Source of the DNA: DASRIA01 sp038203635
GTDB lineage: Bacteria; Actinomycetota; Thermoleophilia; Solirubrobacterales; JBBDJG01
Reading direction: 5' to 3'
Length of the DNA: 64,000 bases
Assembly (NCBI GenBank): GCA_038203635.1
Contig: JBBRDT010000002.1
Span: 1 to 64,000 of the forward strand
The notes beneath the pieces are model-generated. The model was given only the letters and a program-made list of their open reading frames with translations. It did not search any database and was not told the origin of the DNA. Positions within the stretch are counted from its first letter, which is position 1. The number at the start of each line of letters is the position of its first letter. A program made the position numbers and the translations under genes. Positions 25,162-37,792 of this stretch are shown here, one piece after another.

Positions 25162-25683
25162 ATGTTTCGCTGGTACGTCATAAACACATATTCCGGCCAC
25201 GAGAACAAGGTCAAGCACAACATCGAGCACCGTGTGTCGACCATGGAGCAGCAGTCGAACATCCGCCAGGTGGTCGTCCCGACCGAGCAGGTCTCGGAGA
25301 TGAAGAACGGCCAGAAGGTGCAGACGGAGCGCCGCACGATGCCCGGCTACGTGCTCGTCAACATGGAGATGAACGACGACACGTGGACCCTGGTCAAGAA
25401 CACGCCCGGAGTGACGGGGTTCGTGGGCTCTCGCGACAAGCCGCTGCCGCTCAGCAAGCCCGAGGTCGACCGGCTCATGCACCGCGAGACGGCCGAGCGC
25501 CCCCGCACGCGCGCCCAGTTCTCCATCGGTGAGTCCGTGAAGGTGATCTCCGGCCCGCTCTCGGACTTCTCCGGCGAGATCGCCGAGATCAACGAGGACG
25601 CCGCGAAGCTGAAGGTCCTGGTATCCATCTTCGGCCGCGAGACGCCGGTCGAGGTCGGCTACGACCAGGTGAAGAAGATATGA
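25162..25683 (+). CDS. nusG: Transcription elongation/termination factor NusG
   Basis: 173 aa, normal length without the acidic insertion of some actinobacterial NusG. NGN domain: WYVINTYSGHENKVKHNIEH and MPGYVLVNMEMNDDTW with VGSRDKPLPL; C-terminal KOW: SIGESVKVISGPLSDFSGEI. It binds RNA polymerase and contacts S10 or Rho. It ends at 25683, immediately followed by a perfect hairpin at 25685-25712. Confidence 0.96.
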   Translation: MFRWYVINTYSGHENKVKHNIEHRVSTMEQQSNIRQVVVPTEQVSEMKNGQKVQTERRTMPGYVLVNMEMNDDTWTLVKNTPGVTGFVGSRDKPLPLSKPEVDRLMHRETAERPRTRAQFSIGESVKVISGPLSDFSGEIAEINEDAAKLKVLVSIFGRETPVEVGYDQVKKI

Positions 25684-25684
25684 G

Positions 25685-25712
25685 CCGGATTTCGCTTAGC
25701 CGCGAAATCCGG
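25685..25712 (+). repeat. Hairpin of the TTAGCC-loop family after nusG
   Basis: CCGGATTTCGC (25685-25695), loop TTAGCC, GCGAAATCCGG (25702-25712), then GAGCTCCGAGGG. The loop is identical to that after fprA. The tail carries the GAGGG that probably serves as the rplK ribosome site. Confidence 0.75.
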
Positions 25713-25735
25713 GAGCTCCGAGGGTTCTAAGACCG

Positions 25736-26161
25736 ATGGCCAGAAAAGTTCTCACCATGATCAAGCTCCAGATCCCCGCCGGTGCGGCGAACCCTGCACC
25801 GCCCGTCGGCCCTGCGCTGGGTCAGCACGGGGTCAACATCATGGAGTTCTGCAAGGCCTTCAATGCCCAGACCCAGGCCGACGCCGGCACCATCATCCCG
25901 GTCGAGATCACGGTCTTCGAGGACCGCTCGTTCACGTTCATCACCAAGACGCCCCCGGCGGCCGTGCTGATCAAGCAGGCGATCGGCCTCGAGAAGGGCT
26001 CCGCCGAGCCGCACCGTGACAAGGTCGGGACGATCAGCCGCGACCAGGTCCGCCAGATCGCCGAGACCAAGCTTCCGGACCTGAACGCGCACGACGTCGA
26101 CCAGGCGATGAAGATCATCGAGGGCACGGCCCGCTCGATGGGTGTGGACGTCAGAGCATGA
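25736..26161 (+). CDS. rplK: 50S ribosomal protein L11
   Basis: 141 aa, standard. Contains the proline-rich thiostrepton-site region PAGAANPAPPVGPALGQHGV and the C-terminal rRNA-binding part ending in GTARSMGVDV. Part of the GTPase-associated centre. ATGA overlap with rplA (stop of rplK shares 4 nt with the rplA start). Confidence 0.97.
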   Translation: MARKVLTMIKLQIPAGAANPAPPVGPALGQHGVNIMEFCKAFNAQTQADAGTIIPVEITVFEDRSFTFITKTPPAAVLIKQAIGLEKGSAEPHRDKVGTISRDQVRQIAETKLPDLNAHDVDQAMKIIEGTARSMGVDVRA

Positions 26162-26874
26162 GCAAGCACGGGAAGCGCTATCGGCAACTGCGTGAGCTCA
26201 TCGACCGCACTCAGCACTACGAGCCCTCCGAGGCCGTCTCGCTCGTCAGGCAGATGCAGACCGCGAAGTTCCCGGAGTCGGTGGAGGCCCACATCCGCCT
26301 CGGCGTCAACGTGCGCCATGCCGATCAGCAGGTGCGCGGCACGATGACTCTGCCCCACGGTCTCGGCCGTGACGTGACGGTGGCCGTGTTCGCCCAGGGC
26401 GACAAGGCGCGTGAAGCCGAGGCAGCCGGCGCAGACGTCGTGGGGGCCGATGACCTCGCCGAGCGCGTGCAGGGCGGCTGGACGGACTTCGACGTGGCGA
26501 TCGCGACGCCGGACATGATGCCCGTCGTTGGGAAGCTCGGCCGGGTGCTTGGTCCTCAGGGCAAGATGCCGAACCCGAAGGTCGGGACCGTGACGGACGA
26601 TGTCGGCCGCGCGGTCGAGCAGGCCAAGGCAGGGCGTGTCGAGTACCGCACCGATCGCACCGGGATCATCCACATGGTGATCGGCAAGGCCGACTTCGAC
26701 GACCGCCGGCTGCTCGAGAACTACGCGGCGCTGATCGACGAGGTCGTGCGGGCCAAGCCGGCCGCCGCAAAGGGGCGCTACATCCGTACGGTCACACTGA
26801 GCACCACGATGGGCCCCGGCGTACACGTCGATCCCACCAGAACTCGAGACCTGTTGGAGGAAGCGGCCGCGTAG
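26158..26874 (+). CDS. rplA: 50S ribosomal protein L1
   Basis: 238 aa, standard. L1 stalk protein; typical motifs TMTLPHGLGRDVTVAVF, GRVLGPQGKMPNPKVGTV and GRVEYRTDRTGIIH. In many bacteria L1 represses the rplKA transcript by binding near rplK; no obvious L1 mimic was looked for beyond the short rplK leader. Its stop codon forms part of the TAGTAC box of the next operon. Confidence 0.97.
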   Translation: MSKHGKRYRQLRELIDRTQHYEPSEAVSLVRQMQTAKFPESVEAHIRLGVNVRHADQQVRGTMTLPHGLGRDVTVAVFAQGDKAREAEAAGADVVGADDLAERVQGGWTDFDVAIATPDMMPVVGKLGRVLGPQGKMPNPKVGTVTDDVGRAVEQAKAGRVEYRTDRTGIIHMVIGKADFDDRRLLENYAALIDEVVRAKPAAAKGRYIRTVTLSTTMGPGVHVDPTRTRDLLEEAAA

Positions 26875-26877
26875 TAC
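26872..26877 (+). promoter_or_regulatory. Candidate -10 box (TAGTAC) for rplJL
   Basis: TAGTAC overlaps the rplA stop codon. The same hexamer lies upstream of rpsJ (44590) and rpsE (53622). No good -35 at standard spacing. Confidence 0.4.
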
Positions 26878-26946
26878 CATCGCACGCCCCACAGCGAGAG
26901 CTTGCTCGCCCGAGACGGTCGGCTGCCACGCGGCATGAGTCCGGCC

Positions 26947-27003
26947 CAGGCGGAGGCAACGGAGAGTTGGTCCGTTTTCCTACCCGCCTGCGTGCGGGTT
27001 TTT
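26947..27003 (+). promoter_or_regulatory. L10 leader: attenuator with mutually exclusive pairings
   Basis: Terminator: ACCCGC (26982-26987), loop CTGCGT, GCGGGT (26994-26999) with five T (26999-27003). Antiterminator: CAGGCGG (26947-26953) is exactly complementary to CCGCCTG (26984-26990), which overlaps the terminator's left arm; a small hairpin ACGGA/TCCGT (26959-26975) sits inside. This is the layout of the L10(L12)4-regulated rplJ leader known in other bacteria, about 30 nt before rplJ. Confidence 0.72.
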
Positions 27004-27028
27004 GTGTCCCCGGGACCCGAAAGCGACG

Positions 27029-27733
27029 ATGAGAAAAGAACAGAAGGCCCAGAAGATCGATGAGATCGCCGCCCACCTCGGGGAGGCGCAGGCCGTGTAC
27101 GCCGTCGACTACCGGGGCCTGAGCGTCCCGCAGGCGGCTGAGCTGCGGGCGAGCCTGCGCGAGCACGATGCCACGTTCCGAGTGGTGAAGAACACGCTCA
27201 CGCTGCGGGCCGCCGACAAGGCCGGCATGGACCAGCTCAAGGAGCTGGTCGCCGAGGGACCGACCGCGCTCACATTCGTGCGGGGGGACGTCGCCCTCGC
27301 GGCGAAAGTCCTGGACACCTTCTCGCGCCAGGCCGATGTCCTGCAGTTCAAGGGCGGCCTGATGGACGGCCGCGCGCTGGAAGCGGACGAGATCCGCCAG
27401 CTCGCGCGCCTGCCGAGCCGCGACGTGCTCGTCGCCCAGTTCGCCGGAGTGGTCGCGTCTCCGATCACCGGTCTCGTGCGCGGCCTCGGGTCGCTGCTCG
27501 GGGGGCTGGCGGTGGCCCTGGGGCAGATCCAGTTGCAGCGGGCATCCGAGGCGCCGGCGGCAGAGGCGCCCGCAACCGAGGTAGCCCCGGTAGCCGAAGA
27601 GGCTCCGGCAGCCGAGGAGACCCCAGAGGCAGCAGCCGAGGAGCCGGCGGCAGACGCTCAGCAGGAGCCAGATTCAGATTCAGAGTCAGATTCAAATTCG
27701 GATCCAGAGGATGCCGAGAAGGAGGCGCAATAG
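27029..27733 (+). CDS. rplJ: 50S ribosomal protein L10 with acidic C-terminal tail
   Basis: 234 aa; usual L10 is about 170. The core (residues 1-175) has the standard start MRKEQKAQKIDEIAAHLGEA, VDYRGLSVPQ and VKNTLTLRAA. The extra 60 residues are Ala/Glu-rich ending in a Ser/Asp run (about 218-228). L10 anchors L7/L12 dimers; the tail lies at the side that normally binds L12, so its effect on the stalk is of interest. ATG 27029; 2 bp before rplL. Confidence 0.95.
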   Translation: MRKEQKAQKIDEIAAHLGEAQAVYAVDYRGLSVPQAAELRASLREHDATFRVVKNTLTLRAADKAGMDQLKELVAEGPTALTFVRGDVALAAKVLDTFSRQADVLQFKGGLMDGRALEADEIRQLARLPSRDVLVAQFAGVVASPITGLVRGLGSLLGGLAVALGQIQLQRASEAPAAEAPATEVAPVAEEAPAAEETPEAAAEEPAADAQQEPDSDSESDSNSDPEDAEKEAQ

Positions 27734-27735
27734 CA

Positions 27736-28122
27736 GTGGCTACCAGTACGCAGGAATGGATCGAGGAGCTCAAGGCGATCTCCGTGATGGAGCTCGCCGA
27801 GCGGATCAAGGCACTTGAGGAGGAGTTCGGCGTCTCGGCGACCGCCGTTGCGGCGGCAGCGCCCGCGGCGGGAGGCGCCGCGGATGGCGACGGCGCGGGC
27901 GAGGAGGAGAAGACCTCCTTCGATGTCGTCCTGACGTCCCCGGGCGACAAGAAGATCCAGGTGATCAAGGTCGTCCGGGCCGCAACAGGCCTGGGGCTCA
28001 AGGAGGCCAAGGCGCTCGTCGACGAGGCGCCCAAGGCCGTCAAGGAGGGTCTCGACAAGGACGAGGCCGAGAAGCTCAAGGGCGAGCTCGAGGAGGCCGG
28101 CGGGCAGGTCGAGGTCAAATAA
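27736..28122 (+). CDS. rplL: 50S ribosomal protein L7/L12
   Basis: 128 aa. N-terminal dimerisation helix (WIEELKAISVMELAERIKAL), Ala/Gly hinge, and the C-terminal factor-binding domain with GDKKIQVIKVVRAATGLGLK and EAKALVDEAPKAVKEG. Starts with GTG at 27736. A hairpin follows 2 bp after the stop. Confidence 0.97.
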   Translation: MATSTQEWIEELKAISVMELAERIKALEEEFGVSATAVAAAAPAAGGAADGDGAGEEEKTSFDVVLTSPGDKKIQVIKVVRAATGLGLKEAKALVDEAPKAVKEGLDKDEAEKLKGELEEAGGQVEVK

Positions 28123-28124
28123 AA

Positions 28125-28152
28125 CCGGAATTTGCCAAGCGGCAAATTCCGG
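28125..28152 (+). repeat. Hairpin of the same family after rplL
   Basis: CCGGAATTTGCC (28125-28136), loop AAGC, GGCAAATTCCGG (28141-28152), then GAGCTCGAAGGG. Perfect 12-bp stem. The tail matches those after fprA and nusG with one base missing. Confidence 0.75.
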
Positions 28153-28222
28153 GAGCTCGAAGGGTCCGTCTTCAGGCGAGGCGCGGCCGTCTCGTTTGAC
28201 CCTTCGGAAACGCAGAACCCTT

Positions 28223-28231
28223 TGGTACTAT
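28223..28231 (+). promoter_or_regulatory. Extended -10 promoter for rpoBC
   Basis: TGG-TACTAT (28223-28231) is an extended -10; TTGACC at 28196-28201 is too far (24 bp) to be its -35. The leader to rpoB is about 75 nt and holds a weak CAAACG/CGTTTG hairpin. The 189-bp rplL-rpoB gap holds only this and the hairpin above. Confidence 0.5.
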
Positions 28232-28311
28232 GTGCGGTCGCGCCGTAGTTTTGCCTGCCCTTTCGCCCAAACGCAATTGCCCGTTTGAGCCGGACTTAGA
28301 GGAGCCGCCAG

Positions 28312-31300
28312 TTGGCACGTCTGGACGTTGCACGCCAGCGTAGAAGTTTCGCGTCCCTTGAAAATGCACTAGAGCTTCCCAACCTGATCGACATACAGCG
28401 CAGTTCCTTCGAGTGGCTCACCGACCCACAGAAGGGCGGGCTGCGCGAGACGATCGACGACATCTCGCCGATCACCGACTACACCGGCAACCTCGGAATC
28501 GTCTTCGGTGAGCTGTGGTTCGACGATCCCCCGGCCTCCATCGAGGAGTGCCGTGAGAAGGACATGATTTATTCGCGGCCGCTGAACATGAAGGTCGCGT
28601 TCCAGAACCGTGACACGGGCGAGATCCGTGAACAGACCGTTTTCATGGGCGACTTCCCGTGGATGACGGACTGGGGCACGTTCATCATCAACGGCACCGA
28701 GCGCGTGGTCGTCACGCAGCTCGTGCGCTCACCCGGCGCCTACGTGATGGAGCCCAAGGACCGTGAGAAGCAGGTCCTGATCGCCAACCTGATGCCGGCG
28801 CGTGGCTCCTGGCTCGAGCTCGAGATCGACAAGAAGGGCCGGGTCTACGTCCGCGTCGACCGCAAGCGCAAGCTGCCCGTGACCGTGCTGCTGCGCGCGA
28901 TCGGGATGGAGAAGGACGGCAAGAAGCTCGAGAGCGACGAGGAGATCCTCTCCATCTTCGACAACTCGATCTACATCAGGAACACCCTCGACTCCGACCC
29001 GGAGACCATCAAGTCGGAGGAGGGCGCGCTGATCGAGCTGTTCAAGAAGCAGCGCCCCGGCGAGCCACCCTCGCTGGACGCTGCCAAGAACCTGCTCAAC
29101 CAGCTGTTCTTCGACCCGAAGCGCTATGACCTCACGCGGGTCGGCCGCTACAAGCTGAACTCCCGCCTCGGTCTCGACGTGGACCTCGACACGCGGGTCC
29201 TCACACGTGAGGACATCATCGCGCTGGTGCGCGAGCTGGTAACCGTGCCCCGGCTGCTGAAGGGCCGTCGTGGTGAGCCCGCCATCTCCGAGGAGGTGGA
29301 GGCGATCAAGGACTACGCCGCCGAGGCACAGGACGCTTCGTGGGTGTCGATCATGGACCACCTCGACGAGTACGAGCACTTCGGCAACCGGCGGCTGCGT
29401 ACGGTCGGCGAGCTGATCCAGGAGGCATTCCGGATCGGGCTGTACCGCATGGAGCGGGTCGTGCGCGAGCGCCTCACCACCGAGGACGCCGACACGATCA
29501 CGCCGCAGACGATCATCAACATCCGCCCGGTGGTGGCAGCCCTGAAGGAGTTCTTCGGCTCCTCGCAGCTGTCTCAGTTCATGGACCAGACGAACTCCCT
29601 GGCCGGCCTCACCCACCGCCGGCGCCTGTCGGCGCTGGGCGCGGGCGGCCTGACCCGGGAGCGTGCCCCGATCGAGGTGCGCGACGTGCACCCGACCCAC
29701 TACGGGCGCATGTGCCCGATCGAGACCCCGGAGGGGCCGAACATCGGCCTGATCGGGTCACTCTCCTCGTACGCGACCGTCTCGGAGCACGGCTTCGTCC
29801 AGACGCCCTACCGGGTGGTCAAGGACGGTGTCGTCACGAGCAAGATCGTGTGGCTCGACGCCACCCAGGAGGAGCAGAGCATCATCGCCCAGGCGAATGC
29901 CGAGGTGGACGCGAAGACGAACAAGCTCAAGGGTCCGCAGGTGATCTGCCGCTCGGGCGAGGAAGAGGTCGTGACCGCGGCTCCCAAGCAGGTCGGTTTG
30001 ATGGACGTCTCGCCGACGCAGATCTGGTCCGTGGCGACTGCTCTGATCCCGTTCCTCGAGCACGACGACGCGAACCGGGCCCTGATGGGCTCGAACATGC
30101 AGCGCCAGGCCGTGCCGCTGCTGCGCCCCGAGGCGCCGCTGATCGGCACCGGCATGGAGGCACGTGCCGCGATCGACACGGGTGACGTGGTCATCGCCGC
30201 CGAGACCGGCGAGGTGTCCTACGTGGACGCGGAGCGGATCGTGGTCGGCAAGAGCGACCACGAGCTCGCCAAGTTCATGCGCTCGAACCAGGGCACGCTG
30301 ATCGACCAGCGGCCGCTGGTTCGCGTCGGCGACAAGGTGAAGCAGGGCGAGGTGCTCGCCGACGGCTCCTCCACCAACGCCGGCGAGCTGGCGCTGGGCA
30401 AGAACGTGACAGTCGCATTCATGTCGTGGCAGGGCTACAACTTCGAGGACGCGATCGTGATCTCGGAGCGACTCGTCAAGGACGACGTCCTCACCTCGAT
30501 CCACATCGAGGAGTACGAGATCGACGCGCGCACCACGAAGCTGGGCGACGAGGAGATCACCCGCGACATCCCGAACCGCTCGGAGGAGTCGCTGCGCAAC
30601 CTCGACGAGCGTGGTGTCGTGCGGGTCGGGGCCGAGGTGGCCTCCGGCGATCTGCTGGTGGGCAAGGTCACACCGAAGGGCGAGACCGAGCTGACCGCGG
30701 AGGAGAAGCTGATCCGCGCGATCTTCAAGGAGAAGGCACGCGAGGTCCGCGACACGTCATTGAAGGTCCCGCACGGTGAGGGCGGCGTGGTGATCGACGT
30801 AAAGATCTTCTCCCGCGACGGAGGGGACGACCTCCCCCCGGGAGTGAACGACCTCGTGCGTGTGTACGTGGCCAGCAAGCGCAAGATCGCCGAGGGCGAC
30901 AAGCTCGCCGGCCGCCACGGCAACAAGGGCGTGATCTCCAAGATCGTGCCCGAGGAGGACATGCCGTTCCTCGAGGACGGCTCCCCTGTCGACGTGATCC
31001 TGAATCCGCTGGGCGTGCCGAGCCGCATGAACGTCGGCCAGATCCTGGAGACGCACCTCGGGTGGGTCGCAGCCAACGGCTGGTACGACGACGGCTCGGA
31101 GGCCTACAAGCAATCGAAGTCCAACGGCGGCAAGGTGTTCGTCGCCACGCCGGTATTCGACGGCGCAACCGTCGAGCAGGTGGATGAGGCTCTCGTGCGC
31201 TGGCAGCAGGAGTCGGGATCGAAGATCCAGTTCGAAGTGGACGACAACGCGCGGACAGGCGCCCGCTGTTCAGGCAAGGTCACGCTGTACGACGGACGGT

Positions 31301-31911
31301 CGGGCGAGCCCTACGAGTCGCAGGTGACCGTGGGCCAGATGTACATCCTGAAGCTGCTCCACCTCGTGGACGACAAGATCCACGCGCGCTCGACCGGCCC
31401 GTACTCGCTCGTCACCCAGCAGCCGCTGGGCGGTAAGGCGCAGTTCGGGGGACAGCGCTTCGGCGAGATGGAGGTATGGGCGCTCGAGGCCTACGGCGCC
31501 GCCTACACGCTCCAGGAGATGCTGACTGTGAAGTCCGACGACACGGTGGGCCGCGTGAAGGCGTACGAGGCGATCGTGAAGGGCGAAAACATCCCCGAGC
31601 CCTCCATCCCGGAGTCGTTCAAGGTGCTGCTGAAGGAGATGCAGAGCCTTTCGCTGGACGTGAACGTCGTGTCCGAAGAGGGCACCGACATCGAGATCCG
31701 CGAGGAGGAGGACGACCTGCTGCGGGCTGCTGAGGAGCTCGGCATCGACCTGTCGGGCGTGCGGGCGACCGACAAGGACGGCAAGCAGCCGAAGAACACC
31801 CCCGCCGACGAGGCGGAGGAGGCAGAGGTCACCGAGGACGACCTGGCGGCGGAAGAGATCGAGGCGAAGCCGGTGTCCGAGGCGGCGCCGGAGGTGGTGG
31901 AAGAGGAATAG
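28312..31911 (+). CDS. rpoB: DNA-directed RNA polymerase subunit beta
   Basis: 1,199 aa, full length for an actinobacterial-type beta with an acidic C-terminal tail (about 1,150-1,199). The rifampicin pocket is at residues 417-446 (SQLSQFMDQTNSLAG, THRRRLSALGAGG); downstream are RMCPIETPEGPNIGLIGSL and the typical KLLHLVDDKIHARSTGPYSL. Start is TTG 28312 with AGAGGAG 7 nt upstream. Next gene rpoC begins 99 bp later. Confidence 0.97.
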   Translation: MARLDVARQRRSFASLENALELPNLIDIQRSSFEWLTDPQKGGLRETIDDISPITDYTGNLGIVFGELWFDDPPASIEECREKDMIYSRPLNMKVAFQNRDTGEIREQTVFMGDFPWMTDWGTFIINGTERVVVTQLVRSPGAYVMEPKDREKQVLIANLMPARGSWLELEIDKKGRVYVRVDRKRKLPVTVLLRAIGMEKDGKKLESDEEILSIFDNSIYIRNTLDSDPETIKSEEGALIELFKKQRPGEPPSLDAAKNLLNQLFFDPKRYDLTRVGRYKLNSRLGLDVDLDTRVLTREDIIALVRELVTVPRLLKGRRGEPAISEEVEAIKDYAAEAQDASWVSIMDHLDEYEHFGNRRLRTVGELIQEAFRIGLYRMERVVRERLTTEDADTITPQTIINIRPVVAALKEFFGSSQLSQFMDQTNSLAGLTHRRRLSALGAGGLTRERAPIEVRDVHPTHYGRMCPIETPEGPNIGLIGSLSSYATVSEHGFVQTPYRVVKDGVVTSKIVWLDATQEEQSIIAQANAEVDAKTNKLKGPQVICRSGEEEVVTAAPKQVGLMDVSPTQIWSVATALIPFLEHDDANRALMGSNMQRQAVPLLRPEAPLIGTGMEARAAIDTGDVVIAAETGEVSYVDAERIVVGKSDHELAKFMRSNQGTLIDQRPLVRVGDKVKQGEVLADGSSTNAGELALGKNVTVAFMSWQGYNFEDAIVISERLVKDDVLTSIHIEEYEIDARTTKLGDEEITRDIPNRSEESLRNLDERGVVRVGAEVASGDLLVGKVTPKGETELTAEEKLIRAIFKEKAREVRDTSLKVPHGEGGVVIDVKIFSRDGGDDLPPGVNDLVRVYVASKRKIAEGDKLAGRHGNKGVISKIVPEEDMPFLEDGSPVDVILNPLGVPSRMNVGQILETHLGWVAANGWYDDGSEAYKQSKSNGGKVFVATPVFDGATVEQVDEALVRWQQESGSKIQFEVDDNARTGARCSGKVTLYDGRSGEPYESQVTVGQMYILKLLHLVDDKIHARSTGPYSLVTQQPLGGKAQFGGQRFGEMEVWALEAYGAAYTLQEMLTVKSDDTVGRVKAYEAIVKGENIPEPSIPESFKVLLKEMQSLSLDVNVVSEEGTDIEIREEEDDLLRAAEELGIDLSGVRATDKDGKQPKNTPADEAEEAEVTEDDLAAEEIEAKPVSEAAPEVVEEE

Positions 31912-31926
31912 GCCGTTACGCCGTTA

Positions 31927-31971
31927 CGCCGTGCGCCGGAAAAAGCGGCGAACGGCGAACGGCGCACGGCG
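31927..31971 (+). repeat. Inverted and tandem repeats between rpoB and rpoC
   Basis: CGCCGTGCGCC (31927-31937) and GGCGCACGGCG (31961-31971) form an 11-bp stem with a 23-nt loop. The area is made of short tandem units: GCCGTTAC twice before it, GGCGAAC twice in the loop and GGCGCAC twice at the end. Not a typical terminator (no T-run). Confidence 0.6.
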
Positions 31972-32010
31972 CACTTGGGGCGAAATCAGCGACTGACCAA
32001 AGGAACACAC

Positions 32011-36069
<4,059 letters not shown>

Positions 36070-36076
36070 AAGAAAA

Positions 36077-36104
36077 CCCGGCCGCCGGTAAGCCGGCGGC
36101 CGGG
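36077..36104. terminator. GC-rich hairpin after rpoC (TAAG loop)
   Basis: CCCGGCCGCCGG (36077-36088), loop TAAG, CCGGCGGCCGGG (36093-36104): a perfect 12-bp stem 7 bp after the rpoC stop. A second stem, GGGACGAGC and GCTCGTCCC (about 36114-36146), covers the end of the convergent HAD gene. Together they probably end both transcripts. Confidence 0.7.
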
Positions 36105-36128
36105 TAGCGCTAGGGACGAGCTGGCTTA

Positions 36129-36677
36129 CTACAGCCCGCTCGTCCCGTTCTGCAAGCCGTCCGCCCAATGAAAGAGCCGTTCGACGTGCTCTTCGGTCAT
36201 GCCCTCATGCCTGACCGTCTCGATGATCAACGTCGGGGCGGGGCGCCCCTCGGCCCAGGCATGGCACGCGTCGTCGACGTTGTCGTCGATCCATGCGAGT
36301 GGCCTGGTGTCGCCGGCGTGCGCCGCGATCGCATCGATCTTCCAGTGCGCGGCACCAGCGGCGATGCGGCCGTCGAAGGTCAGGTAGGGAAGGTGCCCGG
36401 GCAGCTCGAGCAGGTGGGGGAGGTAGTCGTTGGCGGTCTCCTCCCAGCCCGTGGCCCAGATCAGCTCGTAGCGCTCCGCAAGCCTGCGCAGGTGGCGGCT
36501 GCAGGCCGCCGATATGTAGTGCATCACCCCGTTGATCGAGTGCAGCCGACCAGGAGGGCAGTTCGCAAAAGGGGCATTTCCGGGGGCCAATCCATAGCCT
36601 TCGCGAAATCCGAAAAGACTGATGACCCCGTCGACATCGACGAACAGCAGGGGTTTTTGTGAAATGTGTGTATCCAT
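36129..36677 (-). CDS. HAD-like hydrolase-fold protein
   Basis: 182 aa from ATG 36677. HAD motif I is FVDVDGVISLFG near residue 12; ATGWEE carries the motif II Thr; DDN in LAWIDDNVDDA resembles motif IV. Motif III lysine is not obvious (a candidate is HWKID). Members of this small-secondary-structure group are usually annotated as HAD domain proteins without a known substrate. GTG or ATG starts further upstream lack coding signs. Convergent with rpoC; interrupts the usual rpoC-rpsL neighbourhood. Confidence 0.78.
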   Translation of the reverse strand: MDTHISQKPLLFVDVDGVISLFGFREGYGLAPGNAPFANCPPGRLHSINGVMHYISAACSRHLRRLAERYELIWATGWEETANDYLPHLLELPGHLPYLTFDGRIAAGAAHWKIDAIAAHAGDTRPLAWIDDNVDDACHAWAEGRPAPTLIIETVRHEGMTEEHVERLFHWADGLQNGTSGL

Positions 36678-36874
36678 CGTCACATGCACACGGTTGCGCG
36701 GCGAGCAAACTGTGTGAGACTGTGGTGCAGGGGGTATCCCTTCCCCCATCTGGACGCTTGTCTAGTCTCCGGCGGATCTCGTCAAGCGCGAAGGGTACGA
36801 CGCCGAGATCTAGAACAACGTCCCAGACGGCTTTGGGCGCGAATGCCGTCAGGCCGAATCCTCTTACCATTTAG

Positions 36875-37744
36875 ATGACCGTACAAATCGGACTCCTGCT
36901 CGCGCTCGTTTGCGCCCTCGCCACGAACCTCGCGTTCCTGTGGAAGCACAAGGGCGCGACTCAGGCGCCGGACGTCGACATCCGCCACCCGCTGGGCAGC
37001 ATCACCGGCCTGTTCTCGTCCAAGTGGTGGACGATCGGCTTCGCGGTGGCCCTCGGTGCGTGGGCACTGCACGTTGCCGCGCTGGCCCTGGCTCCCATCT
37101 CCCTGGTCCAGGCCGTGATCTCCGGCGGACTCGTGTTCCTGGCAGTGCTCGCGGACCGCTGGTTCGGCTTCCACCTGGGCAAGCGGGAGTGGATGGGCGT
37201 CGCGCTGACCGCCATCGGCCTCGCGTTCCTGGGCCTCACGGTTCAGACCGGGGCGGAGGGGACGCACTCGAGCTACTCGATCTCCGGGATGATCGCCTTC
37301 GAGGGCGCCATGGTATTTCTCGGTGCGCTGCTTCTGCTCACGCACCGTGTGCAGCCTCACCATCACCACCGCGGCCTGATGCTCGGCGCCGCCGCGGGAA
37401 TCCTGTTCGGGGTGTCCGACATCTCGATCAAGGCGCTCACCGGCACGGTGCCGGGCGACTTCATGTCCATCTTGAGCCCGTGGACGATGGTCGCCGTCAT
37501 GGCCTCGATCGCGGCCTTCTACGCATCGGCCCGCGCCCTTCAGGTGGGTGAGGGCGTGGCCGTGATCGCGCTCACCTCGGTCGCGGCGAATCTCAGCGCC
37601 ATCCTCGGCGGCATCTTCGTGTTCGGCGACCCGATGGGTAGCGACGCGTTCGAGATCGTCGCCCGCGGCATGGCCTTCGCGATGGTGCTCGTCGCGACCG
37701 CGCTGATGCCTGCGCCCATGCGCGCAGCTTCCCGCACGGCATAG
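36875..37744 (+). CDS. DMT-superfamily (EamA/NIPA-like) membrane transporter
   Basis: 289 aa with about nine to ten hydrophobic segments. SLVQAVISGGLVFLAVLADR and SVAANLSAILGGIFVFGDPM resemble the repeated halves of drug/metabolite transporters, and more distantly NIPA-type magnesium transporters. A His cluster (QPHHHHRG, about 150) lies in a cytoplasmic loop. ATG 36875 follows TACCAT by 4 nt and has no ribosome site, so the start or promoter may be slightly different. The 197-bp gap before it holds a low-complexity open frame on the other strand (see rejected items). Confidence 0.78.
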   Translation: MTVQIGLLLALVCALATNLAFLWKHKGATQAPDVDIRHPLGSITGLFSSKWWTIGFAVALGAWALHVAALALAPISLVQAVISGGLVFLAVLADRWFGFHLGKREWMGVALTAIGLAFLGLTVQTGAEGTHSSYSISGMIAFEGAMVFLGALLLLTHRVQPHHHHRGLMLGAAAGILFGVSDISIKALTGTVPGDFMSILSPWTMVAVMASIAAFYASARALQVGEGVAVIALTSVAANLSAILGGIFVFGDPMGSDAFEIVARGMAFAMVLVATALMPAPMRAASRTA

Positions 37745-37777
37745 CCGCTACAGGGCGGTCGACAAGCGCCCTGCTGC

Positions 37778-37783
37778 TACCCT
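37778..37783 (+). promoter_or_regulatory. Candidate -10 box for leaderless rpsL
   Basis: TACCCT ends 9 nt before the rpsL ATG at 37793; no ribosome site lies between. Confidence 0.45.
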
Positions 37784-37792
37784 TCCCGCCGC

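Noticed and set aside
36686..36870. Minus-strand frame starting MVRGFGLTAFAPKAVWDVVL in the gap before the DMT transporter
   Set aside because: The first 40 codons look protein-like, but it then runs as a shadow into the HAD gene and has no ribosome site. It may be a decayed gene; not strong enough to annotate.
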